Source: Panacagrimonas sp052386745
GTDB taxonomy: Bacteria; Pseudomonadota; Gammaproteobacteria; Nevskiales; Nevskiaceae
Reading direction: 5' to 3'
NCBI GenBank assembly: GCA_052386745.1
Contig: JBQTJW010000001.1
Coordinates: 62,001 to 126,000 of the forward strand
Length of the DNA stretch: 64,000 nt
Part shown: in pieces, positions 1-9,391 of the stretch
Layout: each line of letters starts with the position of its first letter
Numbering within the stretch: the first letter of the stretch is position 1
Made by a program: the position numbers and the translations under genes
The notes under the pieces: model-generated
Databases searched by the model: none
The model's input: the letters and a program-made list of their open reading frames with translations, nothing else
What the model was told of the DNA's origin: nothing

Positions 1-1253
1 CCATGGGCAACGGCCATGCGCCGGGCGAGCCGCCGCGCGAGATGCCGCCCATCCAGACCCTGCTGCACGACGGCCAGGACGTGCTGGTGCAGATCCTCAA
101 GGATCCGCTGGGCAGCAAGGGCGCGCGCCTGACCACGCTGCTGTCGGTGCCTTCGCGCTACCTGGTGCTGCTGCCGTTCGAGCCGCACGGCGGCGCCTCG
201 GTGCGCATCGAGGACGAGGCCGAGCGCACGCGCCTGCGCCAGATCGTCACCCAGGTGGCGGGCGAGATGTGCCCGAACTTTGGCGTCATCGCGCGCACGG
301 CGGCCGAGGGCGTGGACGGCGCTCGCCTGGCGGCCGATCTCAAGTTCCTGCTGCGCCTGTGGACGGCCATCAGCGAGCAGGCGCGCATCGCGCCGCCGCG
401 CAGCCTGGTGCATGGCGACCTGCCGCTGTCCATGCGCATCCTGCGCGACCTGCTGGGCGCGGACATCGAGCGCATCCGCATCGACAGCGCCGAAGAATTC
501 CGCAGCGTGCGCGAATTCGCCGACGTGTTCGTGCCGCACGCCGCCGAGCGCCTCGAACACTATTCCGGCGCGGCCCCGATCTTCGACCTGTACGGCGTGG
601 AGGACGACATCGACCGCGCGCTGGCGCGCAAGGTGGACCTGAAGTCCGGCGGTCACCTGGTCATCGACCAGACCGAGGCCATGACCACCATCGACGTCAA
701 CACCGGCGCCTTCACCGGGCACCGCAACCTCGAGGAGACCATCCTCAAGACCAACCTCGAAGCGGCGCAGGCCATTGCGCGGCAGCTGCGCCTGCGCAAC
801 CTCGGCGGCATCATCGTGCTGGACTTCATCGACATGGGGAACGCCGACCACCGCGCCCAGGTCATGCGCGCGCTGGAAAAGGAGCTCAAGCGCGACCCGG
901 CGCGCACGCGCGTCTACGACTTCTCTCCGCTCGGGCTGGTGGAGATGACGCGCAAGCGCTCGCGCGAGTCGCTCGGCCACATCCTGTGCATGCCGTGCCC
1001 CACCTGCGAGGGCCGCGGCGTGATCAAGACGGTGGAGACGCTGTGCCACGACATCGTGCGCGAGGTGAGCCGCGCGGCGCGGCAGTTCGAGGCGCGGCAA
1101 TTCCTGGTGCTGGCCTCGCCCACGGTCATCCAGCGTCTCACCGACGACGCCTCGATGGGCCTGGCCCAGCTCGAAGCCAGCCTCAACCGCCCCATCCGCC
1201 TGCAGGCCGAGGGCTCGTACCACCCCGAAAGCTTCGACGTCGTCCCGCTCTGA
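1..1253 (+). CDS. rng: Ribonuclease G (5'-truncated by window edge)
   Basis: RNase E/G family endoribonuclease that matures the 5' end of 16S rRNA and trims some mRNAs in the cytoplasm. The reading frame is open from the first complete codon at position 3. The visible protein lines up with E. coli RNase G from about residue 80 onward, so the S1-domain start lies outside the window and the ATG at 3 is not the true start. The two metal-binding aspartates lie in TTIDVNTGAF and IIVLDFIDM, and the zinc-link cysteines in CPTCEGRG. The C-terminus ends soon after the catalytic part, as in RNase G and unlike RNase E. It is followed by yhdP, the usual gammaproteobacterial neighbour. Confidence 0.95.
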   Translation, partial: MGNGHAPGEPPREMPPIQTLLHDGQDVLVQILKDPLGSKGARLTTLLSVPSRYLVLLPFEPHGGASVRIEDEAERTRLRQIVTQVAGEMCPNFGVIARTAAEGVDGARLAADLKFLLRLWTAISEQARIAPPRSLVHGDLPLSMRILRDLLGADIERIRIDSAEEFRSVREFADVFVPHAAERLEHYSGAAPIFDLYGVEDDIDRALARKVDLKSGGHLVIDQTEAMTTIDVNTGAFTGHRNLEETILKTNLEAAQAIARQLRLRNLGGIIVLDFIDMGNADHRAQVMRALEKELKRDPARTRVYDFSPLGLVEMTRKRSRESLGHILCMPCPTCEGRGVIKTVETLCHDIVREVSRAARQFEARQFLVLASPTVIQRLTDDASMGLAQLEASLNRPIRLQAEGSYHPESFDVVPL

Positions 1254-1373
1254 AAAGTGCTCCGCGGCCCCCGGCCCCGCTTTTGCGGGCGCCCGAAGGC
1301 GAATGGCTAAAATGTTCGGGCCGATGCCTTCCTCCCCGCTCTCCTGGTTCGATCGCCGTCGCCCGGTATCCGC

Positions 1374-4300
1374 ATGGAGCGGGTAAAGCGGCGCGTATGG
1401 ACCCTGGCCGTCAGCCTGATGGCCGTCGTCCTGATTCTCGGCGCATTGACCACGGCCATCTTCCAGCTGGTGATCACCGTGGTCCCGCAGTACCGCGAGG
1501 ACCTCGCCGACTACGTTTCGCGCGTCGCCCACCAGCCCGTGGACATCGGCGGAATCGGGCTGGTGTGGAGCGCGACGCTCACCCCGCGCCTGGAACTCAC
1601 CGACATCACCCTCTACGGCGAGGATGGCGAAACGCCTGCCCTGTCGGCCGAACGCCTGCGCCTGGGCTTCGGCCTGTGGCGCCTGCTCCATCTCGACACC
1701 ACGCCCACGCGGGTCGAGCTGTCCGGGCTGGAGCTGTTCGCCCAGATCGACGAGGCGGGCCAGTTCAGCCTGCGCGGCATCGACACCGCCGGCGGCCCTT
1801 CGCGCGCACCGCAGGACTGGCTGCGGCAGCTCGGCCGATTTCACAGCGTGCACCTGAGCCGCTGCGTGCTGCAGCTGGACGATGCGCGGCTCGCGGGCGC
1901 CCTGCCGCGCTTTCGCCTGCTGGACGCGGAAATCGCATTCCGGGCCGGCAAGGGCAGCGCCACGGCCGATTTCGAACTGCCGAGCGCCATGGGCTCGGGG
2001 GCGACGCTGGACGCAAGCATCACCGGCGACCTGGAACGGCCCGAAACCTGGCGTGGAAGCTGGTCGGCCAGGATCGACGATCTGACGGGCCTGCCGTGGA
2101 TCGACGCGCGCATGGCGCCCGGATCGGCCGTGGGATTTCGCGACACCCAGCTCCAGGTCTACGGCTCGCTGCACGACGGCAAGCTGGGGCCGATCGGTAT
2201 CGGGGCGGAAGCCGAGGCGATCATCGTCAGGACCCACAGGCAGCAGGCGCAGCTGAACGACCTGCGGCTGGCCGCGCACCTGACGATGCACGACGGCGGG
2301 TGGACGCTCGGCATCGAGCGCCTGTCGGCGACCGGTCCGGATGGCGCGTGGCCGGAAACGAGGGCGAAACTCCGGTTCGACCGTCCTCCGGAAGGCCCGC
2401 GCATCGAGGCCGAGGCCGAATACCTGCGGCTGGCCGACCTTGCGCCCTGGGTCGCGCTGGCGCCAGCGGTCGCCGCCTCTGGCCACCTCAAGACCCTGCA
2501 ACGCGTCACCGGCGCCGTGCGCGGCCTGGTGCTGCGCTTGCAGCGCGACGAAGGCGGCTTGCGCTACAGCGCCCGCGCCGACCTGGAGAATCTCGGGCTC
2601 AAGCCGGACGGCGAGTCCATCGCCTTCGAGGGCCTGAGCGGCGCGCTGTCGGCGTCCGAGAACGAGGGCCGACTGAGCCTGGACAAGGCGGCCGTCAAGC
2701 TCAGCGCGCCGCACCTGCTGGAGCAGGCACTGGCATTTGATGCCCTCACCGCCGATCTGGGCTGGATGCGTTCGCGCGAAGCCTGGGAACTGGCGGCGCC
2801 CCGCTTTTCCTGGGCGCTTGCCGGCAGCAAGGGCGAAGGCGGGCTCAGGCTGCGCCTGCCCCTGGAACCGGGGCAGTCCCCCCATATCAACCTCGACGCA
2901 CGGTTCTCGGCGGCCGACGCCACCCGCTTCAAACCTTACATTCCGAAGATCTGGCCGACGGAGCTTCGGCACTGGCTGGGAAGTGCGATCGTGGCCGGGC
3001 GGGTGCCCGCCGGACGCCTGAAACTCGAAGGGGAGCTGGCCCACTTTCCGTTCGTGGACCACCCGGGGATGTTCGCGCTCGACATCGACGCGGCCGATAC
3101 CGATTTCGCCTACGCGCCGGGCTGGCCAGCGATCGAGCAGGTTTCCGGGCACCTGGAGTTCCGCGGCAAGCAGCTGGCCATTCGCAGCGACTCTGCCCGG
3201 GTGATGGGCAATCCGATCACCGCCGTCGAAGCGCTCATTCCTGACCTGCACGAAGGGCACCTCGGCGTGGTCGGCCAGTCGCAGGGTGACGCCGCCCGGT
3301 TCTACGACTTCCTGCGGGCCTCGCCCCTGGCACCGCGGCTCGCCGGCCTGCTCTCGCGCACCGCTGCCAGCGGCGAGGCCTTCGTCCAGGTCAACCTGCA
3401 GATTCCCCTTGCGCACGCGCACGAGACCCTCGTGAGCGGCACCGTGCGGACCCACGGCGGCCGGCTGGACCTGACCGGCCTGGACGAACCCGTCACCGAC
3501 ATTCACGGCGAACTGTCCTTCGACAACCACGGCGTGCGTGCCGAACAGCTCACCGGGCAGATGTTCGACACGCCGGTGCAGGCATCCATTGCCCCCGAGG
3601 GCGCCGGGCACTCCGTGCTGCACGGGCAATTCGACTTTGCGCCCGATCGCGGCGGGGCCGGTCTCAGTCACCTGCTTCCGCATTTCCTGGTTGCCGGAAT
3701 GGAGGGCAGCAGCCGATGGAACCTGCGGCTACCCCTGGATGGCGCCGACGCGGGACATGTGCGGCTGGAGTCCGACCTTCAAGGCCTGGCGCTCACACTG
3801 CCGCAGCCCATGAAGAAGCCGGCGGCGGATGCCTGGCCCACCGAGGTGGTGCTGGAATCCGAACCCGCGTTTCCACTGCGCGTCACGGTCGAAATGCCGG
3901 ACCGCCTGGGCGCAAATCTCGCCTTCGCCCGGCCGGCCGATGGGAGGACGCTGCACCTGCGGCGCGCCACCGTACGCGTGGGTGCCGGCATGCGTCCCCA
4001 TGCCGACGAGGATCGCGTCTTCATCACCGGCACCGCCGTCGATCTCGACCCGCTGCTGTGGGTCAAGGCCGTCCATGCGGGGCCGACCGATTCCGGCGCA
4101 GCCGGCGGGGGCCTTGACGTCCCCTTCGTGGCCGACCTGAACGTCGGGCGCCTGTGGCTGGGCGCCCAGAACGTGGAAGGGGTGCGCCTGCTGCATGCCC
4201 CGGCTGCCGGAGGTTGGCTCGCGCAGGTCTCCGGCAACGGCGCCCAGGGCGACCTGGCGTTCCAGCACGACGACCTCGGCGGCGTGCTCAGGGGCCGGTT

Positions 4301-5303
4301 CCAGTACGTGAATGTCGCGGCGCGCAGCGAGGGGACAGTGCAGGCCGCCGCGCAGGACGCCAATGACCACCTCGCGGCGAGCACGCCCATCCACCCCGGC
4401 CAGCTGCCGCTGCTCGATCTGATGGTGGACGACCTGCACATCGCCAGGACCGAGCTGGGCCGCTTCGAGTTGCGCACGGCGCGCATTGCCGACGGCCAGC
4501 GCATCGAGCGCCTGCGCAGCCTCGGCCCCGGCGGCGAGATCGACGCGCGCGGCCAGTGGCGCCGGGCGGCCAATACTTCGTCCGCGGATGTGCGGTTCAC
4601 CATCGACAACAACGCGGTGGACCAGCTGCTTTCCGGCTTCGGTTACACACCCAATCTCACCGCCCGGCGCAGCCGCTTCAACGGCGACCTGAACTGGCCC
4701 GCACGCGAGGGCGATGGCGCGCGCGGGCTGGAATGGGCGCGCGCCGAAGGCCGGCTGGACATCGACCTCGAGAAAGGCCAGCTGCGGGCGGTGGAGCCGG
4801 GTGCGGGCCGCGTGCTCGGGCTGATCAATTTCTGGGCGCTGCCGCGCCGGCTGACGCTGGATTTCCGCGACGTGGTGTCGGAAGGACTGAGCTTCGACCA
4901 GGTGAATGGACGTTTCGACATCGGCGGCGGCAATGCCACCACGCAGGATCTGGATATCCAGGCGCCGTCTCTGAAGATGGAAGTCCGGGGCCGGGTGGGC
5001 CTGGCCGCGCGCGATTACGACCAGCGGGTGAAGGTCTACCCCGACGTCTCGGCGGGCATCACCCTGGGAGCCCTGCTGGTGGGCGGACCCATCGCCGGCG
5101 TGCTGGCGCTGATCGCTCAGGAAGTGCTGGACCAGCCGCTCGACCAGGTCGGGCAGCTCAATTACCGGTTGACCGGTGGCTGGGATGATCCCCAGGTCGT
5201 GCGCGAAGGGGGCCTGATTCCAGGCCTCAACCGGAAGTCCGAGAAGAAGTCCGGGCACGGCACCGCAGCCAAGCCCTCCATGACAGGAGCAACCACCCCA
5301 TGA
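1374..5303 (+). CDS. yhdP: YhdP family AsmA-like envelope protein
   Basis: Very large (1309 aa) inner-membrane-anchored protein of the AsmA/TamB-like superfamily. YhdP in E. coli (about 1266 aa) takes part in phospholipid traffic to the outer membrane. One N-terminal membrane segment spans about residues 10-32 (LAVSLMAVVLILGALTTAIF). A long periplasmic, beta-rich region follows, with the conserved AsmA-like C-terminal region around residues 1130-1280 (GRVLGLINFWALPRRL, then GGPIAGVLALIAQEVL). The ATG at 1374 is taken because the membrane anchor follows directly. The stop overlaps the start of the next gene by 4 nt (ATGA), so the two are co-translated. The order rng-yhdP-nitrilase is standard for the class. 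Confidence 0.93.
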   Translation: MERVKRRVWTLAVSLMAVVLILGALTTAIFQLVITVVPQYREDLADYVSRVAHQPVDIGGIGLVWSATLTPRLELTDITLYGEDGETPALSAERLRLGFGLWRLLHLDTTPTRVELSGLELFAQIDEAGQFSLRGIDTAGGPSRAPQDWLRQLGRFHSVHLSRCVLQLDDARLAGALPRFRLLDAEIAFRAGKGSATADFELPSAMGSGATLDASITGDLERPETWRGSWSARIDDLTGLPWIDARMAPGSAVGFRDTQLQVYGSLHDGKLGPIGIGAEAEAIIVRTHRQQAQLNDLRLAAHLTMHDGGWTLGIERLSATGPDGAWPETRAKLRFDRPPEGPRIEAEAEYLRLADLAPWVALAPAVAASGHLKTLQRVTGAVRGLVLRLQRDEGGLRYSARADLENLGLKPDGESIAFEGLSGALSASENEGRLSLDKAAVKLSAPHLLEQALAFDALTADLGWMRSREAWELAAPRFSWALAGSKGEGGLRLRLPLEPGQSPHINLDARFSAADATRFKPYIPKIWPTELRHWLGSAIVAGRVPAGRLKLEGELAHFPFVDHPGMFALDIDAADTDFAYAPGWPAIEQVSGHLEFRGKQLAIRSDSARVMGNPITAVEALIPDLHEGHLGVVGQSQGDAARFYDFLRASPLAPRLAGLLSRTAASGEAFVQVNLQIPLAHAHETLVSGTVRTHGGRLDLTGLDEPVTDIHGELSFDNHGVRAEQLTGQMFDTPVQASIAPEGAGHSVLHGQFDFAPDRGGAGLSHLLPHFLVAGMEGSSRWNLRLPLDGADAGHVRLESDLQGLALTLPQPMKKPAADAWPTEVVLESEPAFPLRVTVEMPDRLGANLAFARPADGRTLHLRRATVRVGAGMRPHADEDRVFITGTAVDLDPLLWVKAVHAGPTDSGAAGGGLDVPFVADLNVGRLWLGAQNVEGVRLLHAPAAGGWLAQVSGNGAQGDLAFQHDDLGGVLRGRFQYVNVAARSEGTVQAAAQDANDHLAASTPIHPGQLPLLDLMVDDLHIARTELGRFELRTARIADGQRIERLRSLGPGGEIDARGQWRRAANTSSADVRFTIDNNAVDQLLSGFGYTPNLTARRSRFNGDLNWPAREGDGARGLEWARAEGRLDIDLEKGQLRAVEPGAGRVLGLINFWALPRRLTLDFRDVVSEGLSFDQVNGRFDIGGGNATTQDLDIQAPSLKMEVRGRVGLAARDYDQRVKVYPDVSAGITLGALLVGGPIAGVLALIAQEVLDQPLDQVGQLNYRLTGGWDDPQVVREGGLIPGLNRKSEKKSGHGTAAKPSMTGATTP

Positions 5304-6124
5304 GCCTGCACGTTGCCGCCATCCAGATGTCGTCCGGGAACGACGTCGCCGCCAACCTGGATTCCGCCGCCCGCCTGCTCGCCGTGGCCGCGGAGCAGGG
5401 AGCGGTGCTGGCCGTGCTGCCGGAAAATTTTGCCTTCATGGGCGAACGGGAGAAGGACAAGCTGGCACACGCCGAGGCGCCGGGCCGCGGACCCATCCAG
5501 GATTTCCTGTCCGGAGCCGCGGCGCGGCTCGGCATGTGGGTCGTGGCCGGAACCGTGCCGCTGGCGGTCGATCACGATCCGCAGCGCGTCAGCGCCGCGT
5601 GCCTGGCCTACAACGCCGTCGGCGAGTGCGTGGCGCGCTACGACAAGATTCACCTGTTCGACGTGGAAGTGCCCTCCGAAGGGCGCTCGGGCCGTTACCG
5701 GGAATCGGCCAGCATCGCCGCGGGACCGTGGAAGCCGACGTGCGTGGACACGCCGGCCGGACGGCTGGGGCTGTCGGTCTGCTACGACCTGCGCTTCCCC
5801 GAGCTGTACCGCGAGCTCGCCGCGCAGGGCGCCGAACTGCTGTGCGTGCCCGCCGCCTTCACCAGCCGTACCGGGGCTGCCCACTGGGAGGTGCTGCTGC
5901 GCGCGCGCGCAGTGGAAAACCAGTGCTTCGTCATCGCCGCCGGCCAGCACGGCACCCATCCCGGCGGGCGCAGCACCTACGGGCACTCCATGGTCGTGGA
6001 CGCCTGGGGCGCCGTGCTGGAAATGACCGCCGAAGGCGACGCCGCCGTGGTCGCCGCGATCGACCGCGACCAGCAGCGGGACCTGCGCACGAGCTTCCCG
6101 GCCCTCAAGCACCGGCGCGGCTGA
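5300..6124 (+). CDS. Carbon-nitrogen hydrolase (nitrilase superfamily, deaminated-glutathione-amidase-like)
   Basis: A 274-residue nitrilase-superfamily amidase. The Glu-Lys-Cys triad is visible: Glu in LPENFAFMGE, Lys in YDKIHLFDVE and Cys in SVCYDLRFPELY. The HLFDV and CYDLRFPE signatures match the Nit1/YbeM-type subfamily, which in characterised members hydrolyses deaminated glutathione, a metabolite-repair role. That substrate is inferred here. The start overlaps the yhdP stop by 4 nt. In Pseudomonas and relatives the next gene is normally tldD; here tldD lies 4 kb away on the opposite strand. Confidence 0.9.
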   Translation: MSLHVAAIQMSSGNDVAANLDSAARLLAVAAEQGAVLAVLPENFAFMGEREKDKLAHAEAPGRGPIQDFLSGAAARLGMWVVAGTVPLAVDHDPQRVSAACLAYNAVGECVARYDKIHLFDVEVPSEGRSGRYRESASIAAGPWKPTCVDTPAGRLGLSVCYDLRFPELYRELAAQGAELLCVPAAFTSRTGAAHWEVLLRARAVENQCFVIAAGQHGTHPGGRSTYGHSMVVDAWGAVLEMTAEGDAAVVAAIDRDQQRDLRTSFPALKHRRG

Positions 6125-6149
6125 AATTCCCCGTCCGGCCCGGCACGCT

Positions 6150-7838
6150 TCAGGGCACCCGCTGCACCCGCGACGCGCCGATGCCGCGCGCGTCCGCCGC
6201 CGCTTCCACCTTGCCGGTGGCCGGGTCCCAGGTCACCACGTGCATGTTGCCGTAGGCGGACCCGGGCTTGAGCACGTGGCCCATCCGCTGGAGCTGCGCC
6301 TGGGTCTGGGCGTCGAAGGCGCCGGGTTCAAAGCGCACCTCGTCCGGCAGGTACTGGTGGTGAAAGCGCGGCAGCGCCACCACCGCGGCGGCGTCGGCGC
6401 CATCGGCCCAGGCGAGCAGGCCGTTCAGCACCATGGTGATGATGCGGCTGCCGCCGGGCGTGCCGATGATGAGCAGGCCGCGCGGACCTTCGACAAAGGT
6501 GGGGCTCATGGACGACAGCGGGCGCTTGCCCGGCTGGATGCGGTTGGGCACCGAGCCGATCAGGCCGTAGGCGTTGGACGCGGTGACGCTGGCGGAAAAG
6601 TCGTCCATCTCGTCGTTGAACAGCACGCCGGTGCCGGGCGCCATGTAGCCGGAGCCGAACGGCAGGTTCACCGACAGCGTGGCCGCCACGCGGTTGCCCT
6701 CGGCATCCAGCACCGAGAAATGCGTGGTCTGGAAGCCCTCGGGCCCGGGACGCGCGGGGGCGAGCGCGGTGCTCGGCGTGGCGCGGTTGCGGTCGATGCC
6801 CGCGGCCAGCGCGCGCGTGTAGGTGGGCGACAGCAGCTTCCAGCCCGGCACGGAGACGAAGTCCGGGTCACCCAGGTAGTCGGCGCGGTCGCGGTAGGCG
6901 CGCCGCAGCGCTTCGATGACCAGGTGCTGCGATTCCACCCCTGCGTTGCCGCGCCACCCCAGTGCTTCGAGCTGGCCGAGCGTGGTGCCGATGGTGATGC
7001 CGCCGGCGGACGGCGGTGGCGCCGAGATCACGCGCAGGTCGCGGAAGTAGGTGACGGTGGGCTTGCGCTCCACCACGCGGTAGCGGCGCAGGTCCTCGGC
7101 CTCCCAGATGCCGCCGCCGGCGCGCGAACCGGCCAGCAGGGCGGCGCCGGTCTCGCCCTCGTAGAAGCCGCGGGCGCCGGATGTGGCCATGCGCTCCAGG
7201 GTCTGCGCCAGGTCGGGCTGGACGATGCGCTCGCCCACCTTGGCCGGGCGTCCCTGCACCGAGAACACGCGCTGGCCGTCGCCGCCGGCCAGGCGCGGCC
7301 ACTGGCGCTCCAGCGCCTGCGCCAGGTGCTCGTCGCAGGCAAAGCCTTCACGCGCGGCGCGGATGGCCGGTTGCAGCGAGCGCGCCAGCGGCAGCCGGCC
7401 GTAGCGGCGCGCCAGGTGTTCCAGCGCCGCCGGTTCGCCGGGAATGGCGGCGGCGCGCGCCCCGTCGCGCGAGAACGCGTCCACCGCCTTGCCACTGGCA
7501 TCCTGGTACATGGCCTCGCTGGCGGCGGCGGGCGCGGTCTCGCGGCCGTCGATGAAGGTGTCCAGGTCGTCGGAGGCGCGGTGCAACAGCCAGAAGCCGC
7601 CGCCGCCCAGGCCCGAACCGGTGGGTTCGACCACGGCCAGCGTGCTGCTGACGGCCACCGCCGCGTCGAAGGCGTTGCCGCCCGCGGCCAGCACTTCCAT
7701 GCCCGCCTCGGTGGCCAGCGGGTGGGCGCTGGAAATGGCGTTGGCGCCGGGCCGGTCCGCGGACCAGGCCACCACCGAAACCGACAGCAGGAATACGGGC
7801 AGCCATGCGCCGGCCCGCATCCAACCCGAACGCCTCAT
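6150..7838 (-). CDS. ggt: Gamma-glutamyltransferase
   Basis: Periplasmic N-terminal-nucleophile hydrolase (562 aa precursor) that removes or transfers the gamma-glutamyl group of glutathione. The start at 7838 is chosen because it overlaps the upstream ferredoxin stop by 4 nt (ATGA) and gives a signal peptide (about residues 7-26, ending VAWSADRP). A longer in-frame extension upstream lies across the ferredoxin gene and is rejected. The self-cleavage site is visible as FQ|TTHFSVLD with catalytic Thr near residue 371. Further motifs are LFNDEMDDF and the glycine-rich GLGGGGFWLL. It converges on the nitrilase gene with only a 25-nt gap. Confidence 0.95.
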   Translation of the reverse strand: MRRSGWMRAGAWLPVFLLSVSVVAWSADRPGANAISSAHPLATEAGMEVLAAGGNAFDAAVAVSSTLAVVEPTGSGLGGGGFWLLHRASDDLDTFIDGRETAPAAASEAMYQDASGKAVDAFSRDGARAAAIPGEPAALEHLARRYGRLPLARSLQPAIRAAREGFACDEHLAQALERQWPRLAGGDGQRVFSVQGRPAKVGERIVQPDLAQTLERMATSGARGFYEGETGAALLAGSRAGGGIWEAEDLRRYRVVERKPTVTYFRDLRVISAPPPSAGGITIGTTLGQLEALGWRGNAGVESQHLVIEALRRAYRDRADYLGDPDFVSVPGWKLLSPTYTRALAAGIDRNRATPSTALAPARPGPEGFQTTHFSVLDAEGNRVAATLSVNLPFGSGYMAPGTGVLFNDEMDDFSASVTASNAYGLIGSVPNRIQPGKRPLSSMSPTFVEGPRGLLIIGTPGGSRIITMVLNGLLAWADGADAAAVVALPRFHHQYLPDEVRFEPGAFDAQTQAQLQRMGHVLKPGSAYGNMHVVTWDPATGKVEAAADARGIGASRVQRVP

Positions 7839-8089
7839 GCGGCCGATTCCATCAGCTGGCGATATTTTTCCAGCAGATGCGCCTGCGTCTCGGCGTGGTC
7901 CAGGTCCAGCGGGATGCAGTTCACCGGGCACACGTCCACGCATTGCGGCGTGTCGAAATGGCCCACGCACTCGGTGCAGCGCGCCGGGTTGATCTGGTAG
8001 ATCTCCACGCCCTGGAAGATGGCCTGATTGGGGCACACCGGTTCGCACACGTCGCAGTTGATGCACTCGTCGGTGATCCTGAGGGCCAT
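7835..8089 (-). CDS. YfhL-type ferredoxin, two 4Fe-4S clusters
   Basis: An 84-residue bacterial-type ferredoxin. The first cluster motif is CINCDVCEPVCP. A second, longer-spaced set (CTECVGHFDTPQCVDVCP) has the insertion typical of the YfhL/Alvin family, which carries low-potential clusters. It is an electron carrier whose partner is unknown. It sits in the minus-strand string rsmD-coaD-cobalamin-binding-like-fdx-ggt and overlaps ggt by 4 nt. A ferredoxin of this type beside coaD is common in gammaproteobacteria. Confidence 0.93.
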   Translation of the reverse strand: MALRITDECINCDVCEPVCPNQAIFQGVEIYQINPARCTECVGHFDTPQCVDVCPVNCIPLDLDHAETQAHLLEKYRQLMESAA

Positions 8090-8108
8090 GATGGAGGTGC
8101 TGCGGTCA

Positions 8109-8900
8109 TCAGACCGCGGCGGCGGCCGGGCTCTGCCGGCGCGCGTCGGCGATCAGGTCGCGCAGTGCCTGGTAGCCCTGCACCAGCCGCGGCCCGGGCC
8201 GGCCGAGCCAGGCCTCGGTGACGGCGTGGATGCGCTCGCTGCGCACCGCGGGCATGGCGTCCCAGCCGGGACGGCGACGCACGATGTCGGCGCGGTAGTT
8301 GTGCAGGGGCACGCCGCACCAGGCCATCACCACCACGTCGGGTGCCTGCGCCAGCACCTGCTCGTCGGTCAGCGGCACGCTCTTGCCCGCAACCTCGCGC
8401 CAGGGATTGGTGCCGCCGGCGAGTGCGATCAGGTCGGTGGCCCAGGAGTCGCGCGTGGGCGCGATCACGGGCTTGGGCCACCACTCGATGAGCACGCGCG
8501 GCGCGTCGCTGCCGGCGGCGATGGCCGGCATGGCGCGCTGCATGTCGGCCACCAGCTGCTCGCCGCGCGCCGCCACGCCGAGCGCCTGGGCGATGCGGCG
8601 GATGTCCTCGTACACGTCGGCCAGCGACACGGGTTCGCACACCAGCGTGGGCAAGCCGGCGGCGAGCAGCTGGTCGACCAGCGTCTCGTGCCCCGGCAGG
8701 GTGCGCGAGCTGAGCACCAGGTCCGGCGCCAGTTCGCGCACGGAGGCCACGTCCAGCGACAGGTCGCGGCCCAGCTTGGGCAGGTCGGCGACGACCTCGG
8801 GCGGGTAGTCTGAATCCTGGTCGACGCCGATCAGGTACGAGGCGCAGCCCAGCGCGCACACGATCTCGGTGTTGGAGCAGGTGTGCGAGACGACCCGCAT
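8109..8900 (-). CDS. Cobalamin-binding protein (BtuF-like periplasmic-binding fold) without signal peptide
   Basis: A 263-residue class III solute-binding fold related to BtuF and FepB. Motifs include NTEIVCALGCASYLIGVD near the start, LAPDLVLSSRTLPGHE, and WLGRPGPRLVQGYQAL near the end. Family members bind vitamin B12 or iron chelates. The start at 8900 lies 2 nt from the coaD stop. The protein begins directly with the mature-like domain (MRVVSHTCSNTE) with no hydrophobic leader, and no btuC or btuD is in the window. It may therefore be a cytoplasmic sensor or an orphan binding protein. Family call firm, ligand uncertain. Confidence 0.82.
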   Translation of the reverse strand: MRVVSHTCSNTEIVCALGCASYLIGVDQDSDYPPEVVADLPKLGRDLSLDVASVRELAPDLVLSSRTLPGHETLVDQLLAAGLPTLVCEPVSLADVYEDIRRIAQALGVAARGEQLVADMQRAMPAIAAGSDAPRVLIEWWPKPVIAPTRDSWATDLIALAGGTNPWREVAGKSVPLTDEQVLAQAPDVVVMAWCGVPLHNYRADIVRRRPGWDAMPAVRSERIHAVTEAWLGRPGPRLVQGYQALRDLIADARRQSPAAAAV

Positions 8901-8902
8901 CG

Positions 8903-9391
8903 CTAGGGCTTGCGGCCGAAGCGCGCCAGCAGCGCCGGGATCACCGCCGGTGGCACCAGCTTTTCCACCGGCGCGCCCAGGCCGGTCAGTTCCCGCACCA
9001 GGCTCGATGACAGGTGCGCATACTCCGGCGAGGGCGTGAGCATGATGGTGTCCAGCTGCGGGTACAGGTCGCGGTTCATCACCGCCATCTGCTTTTCGTA
9101 ATCGACGTCGCCCACGGTGCGCACGCCGCGCACCAGCACGGTCACGCCGTTGTCGCGGGCAAAATCCACCACCAGCCCGTTGAAGCCCACCACGTCCACG
9201 TTCTGGAGGTCGCGCGTGGATTGCTGGATCAGCGCCACGCGCTCCTCCAGCGAAAAGCGCGGGTTCTTCGCCACGTTGGAGCCCACCGCCACGATCAGGC
9301 GCGAGAACATGTGCGCCGCGCGATGGATGATGTCGTTGTGCCCGAGCGTGATCGGGTCGAAGGTGCCGGAATACGCGGCGACGACGTTCAT
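8903..9391 (-). CDS. coaD: Phosphopantetheine adenylyltransferase
   Basis: Fourth step of coenzyme A synthesis: 4'-phosphopantetheine plus ATP gives dephospho-CoA. The length of 162 aa is standard. The nucleotidyltransferase motif GTFDPITLGH is at residues 9-18, the substrate loop is VRGVRTVGDVDYE, and the C-terminal SSSLVREL corresponds to the ISSTxVR signature. It overlaps the upstream rsmD stop by 4 nt, a widely conserved pairing (rsmD-coaD). Confidence 0.98.
   Translation of the reverse strand: MNVVAAYSGTFDPITLGHNDIIHRAAHMFSRLIVAVGSNVAKNPRFSLEERVALIQQSTRDLQNVDVVGFNGLVVDFARDNGVTVLVRGVRTVGDVDYEKQMAVMNRDLYPQLDTIMLTPSPEYAHLSSSLVRELTGLGAPVEKLVPPAVIPALLARFGRKP

Noticed and set aside
1270..1292. 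Hairpin CCCGC-TTTT-GCGGG after rng as a terminator
   Set aside because: No U tract follows, and yhdP is probably read from the same transcript.
269..2740. An 823-codon + strand frame crossing the rng-yhdP junction
   Set aside because: It overlaps two conserved genes in another frame and its Arg/Pro/Ala-rich translation is non-protein-like.
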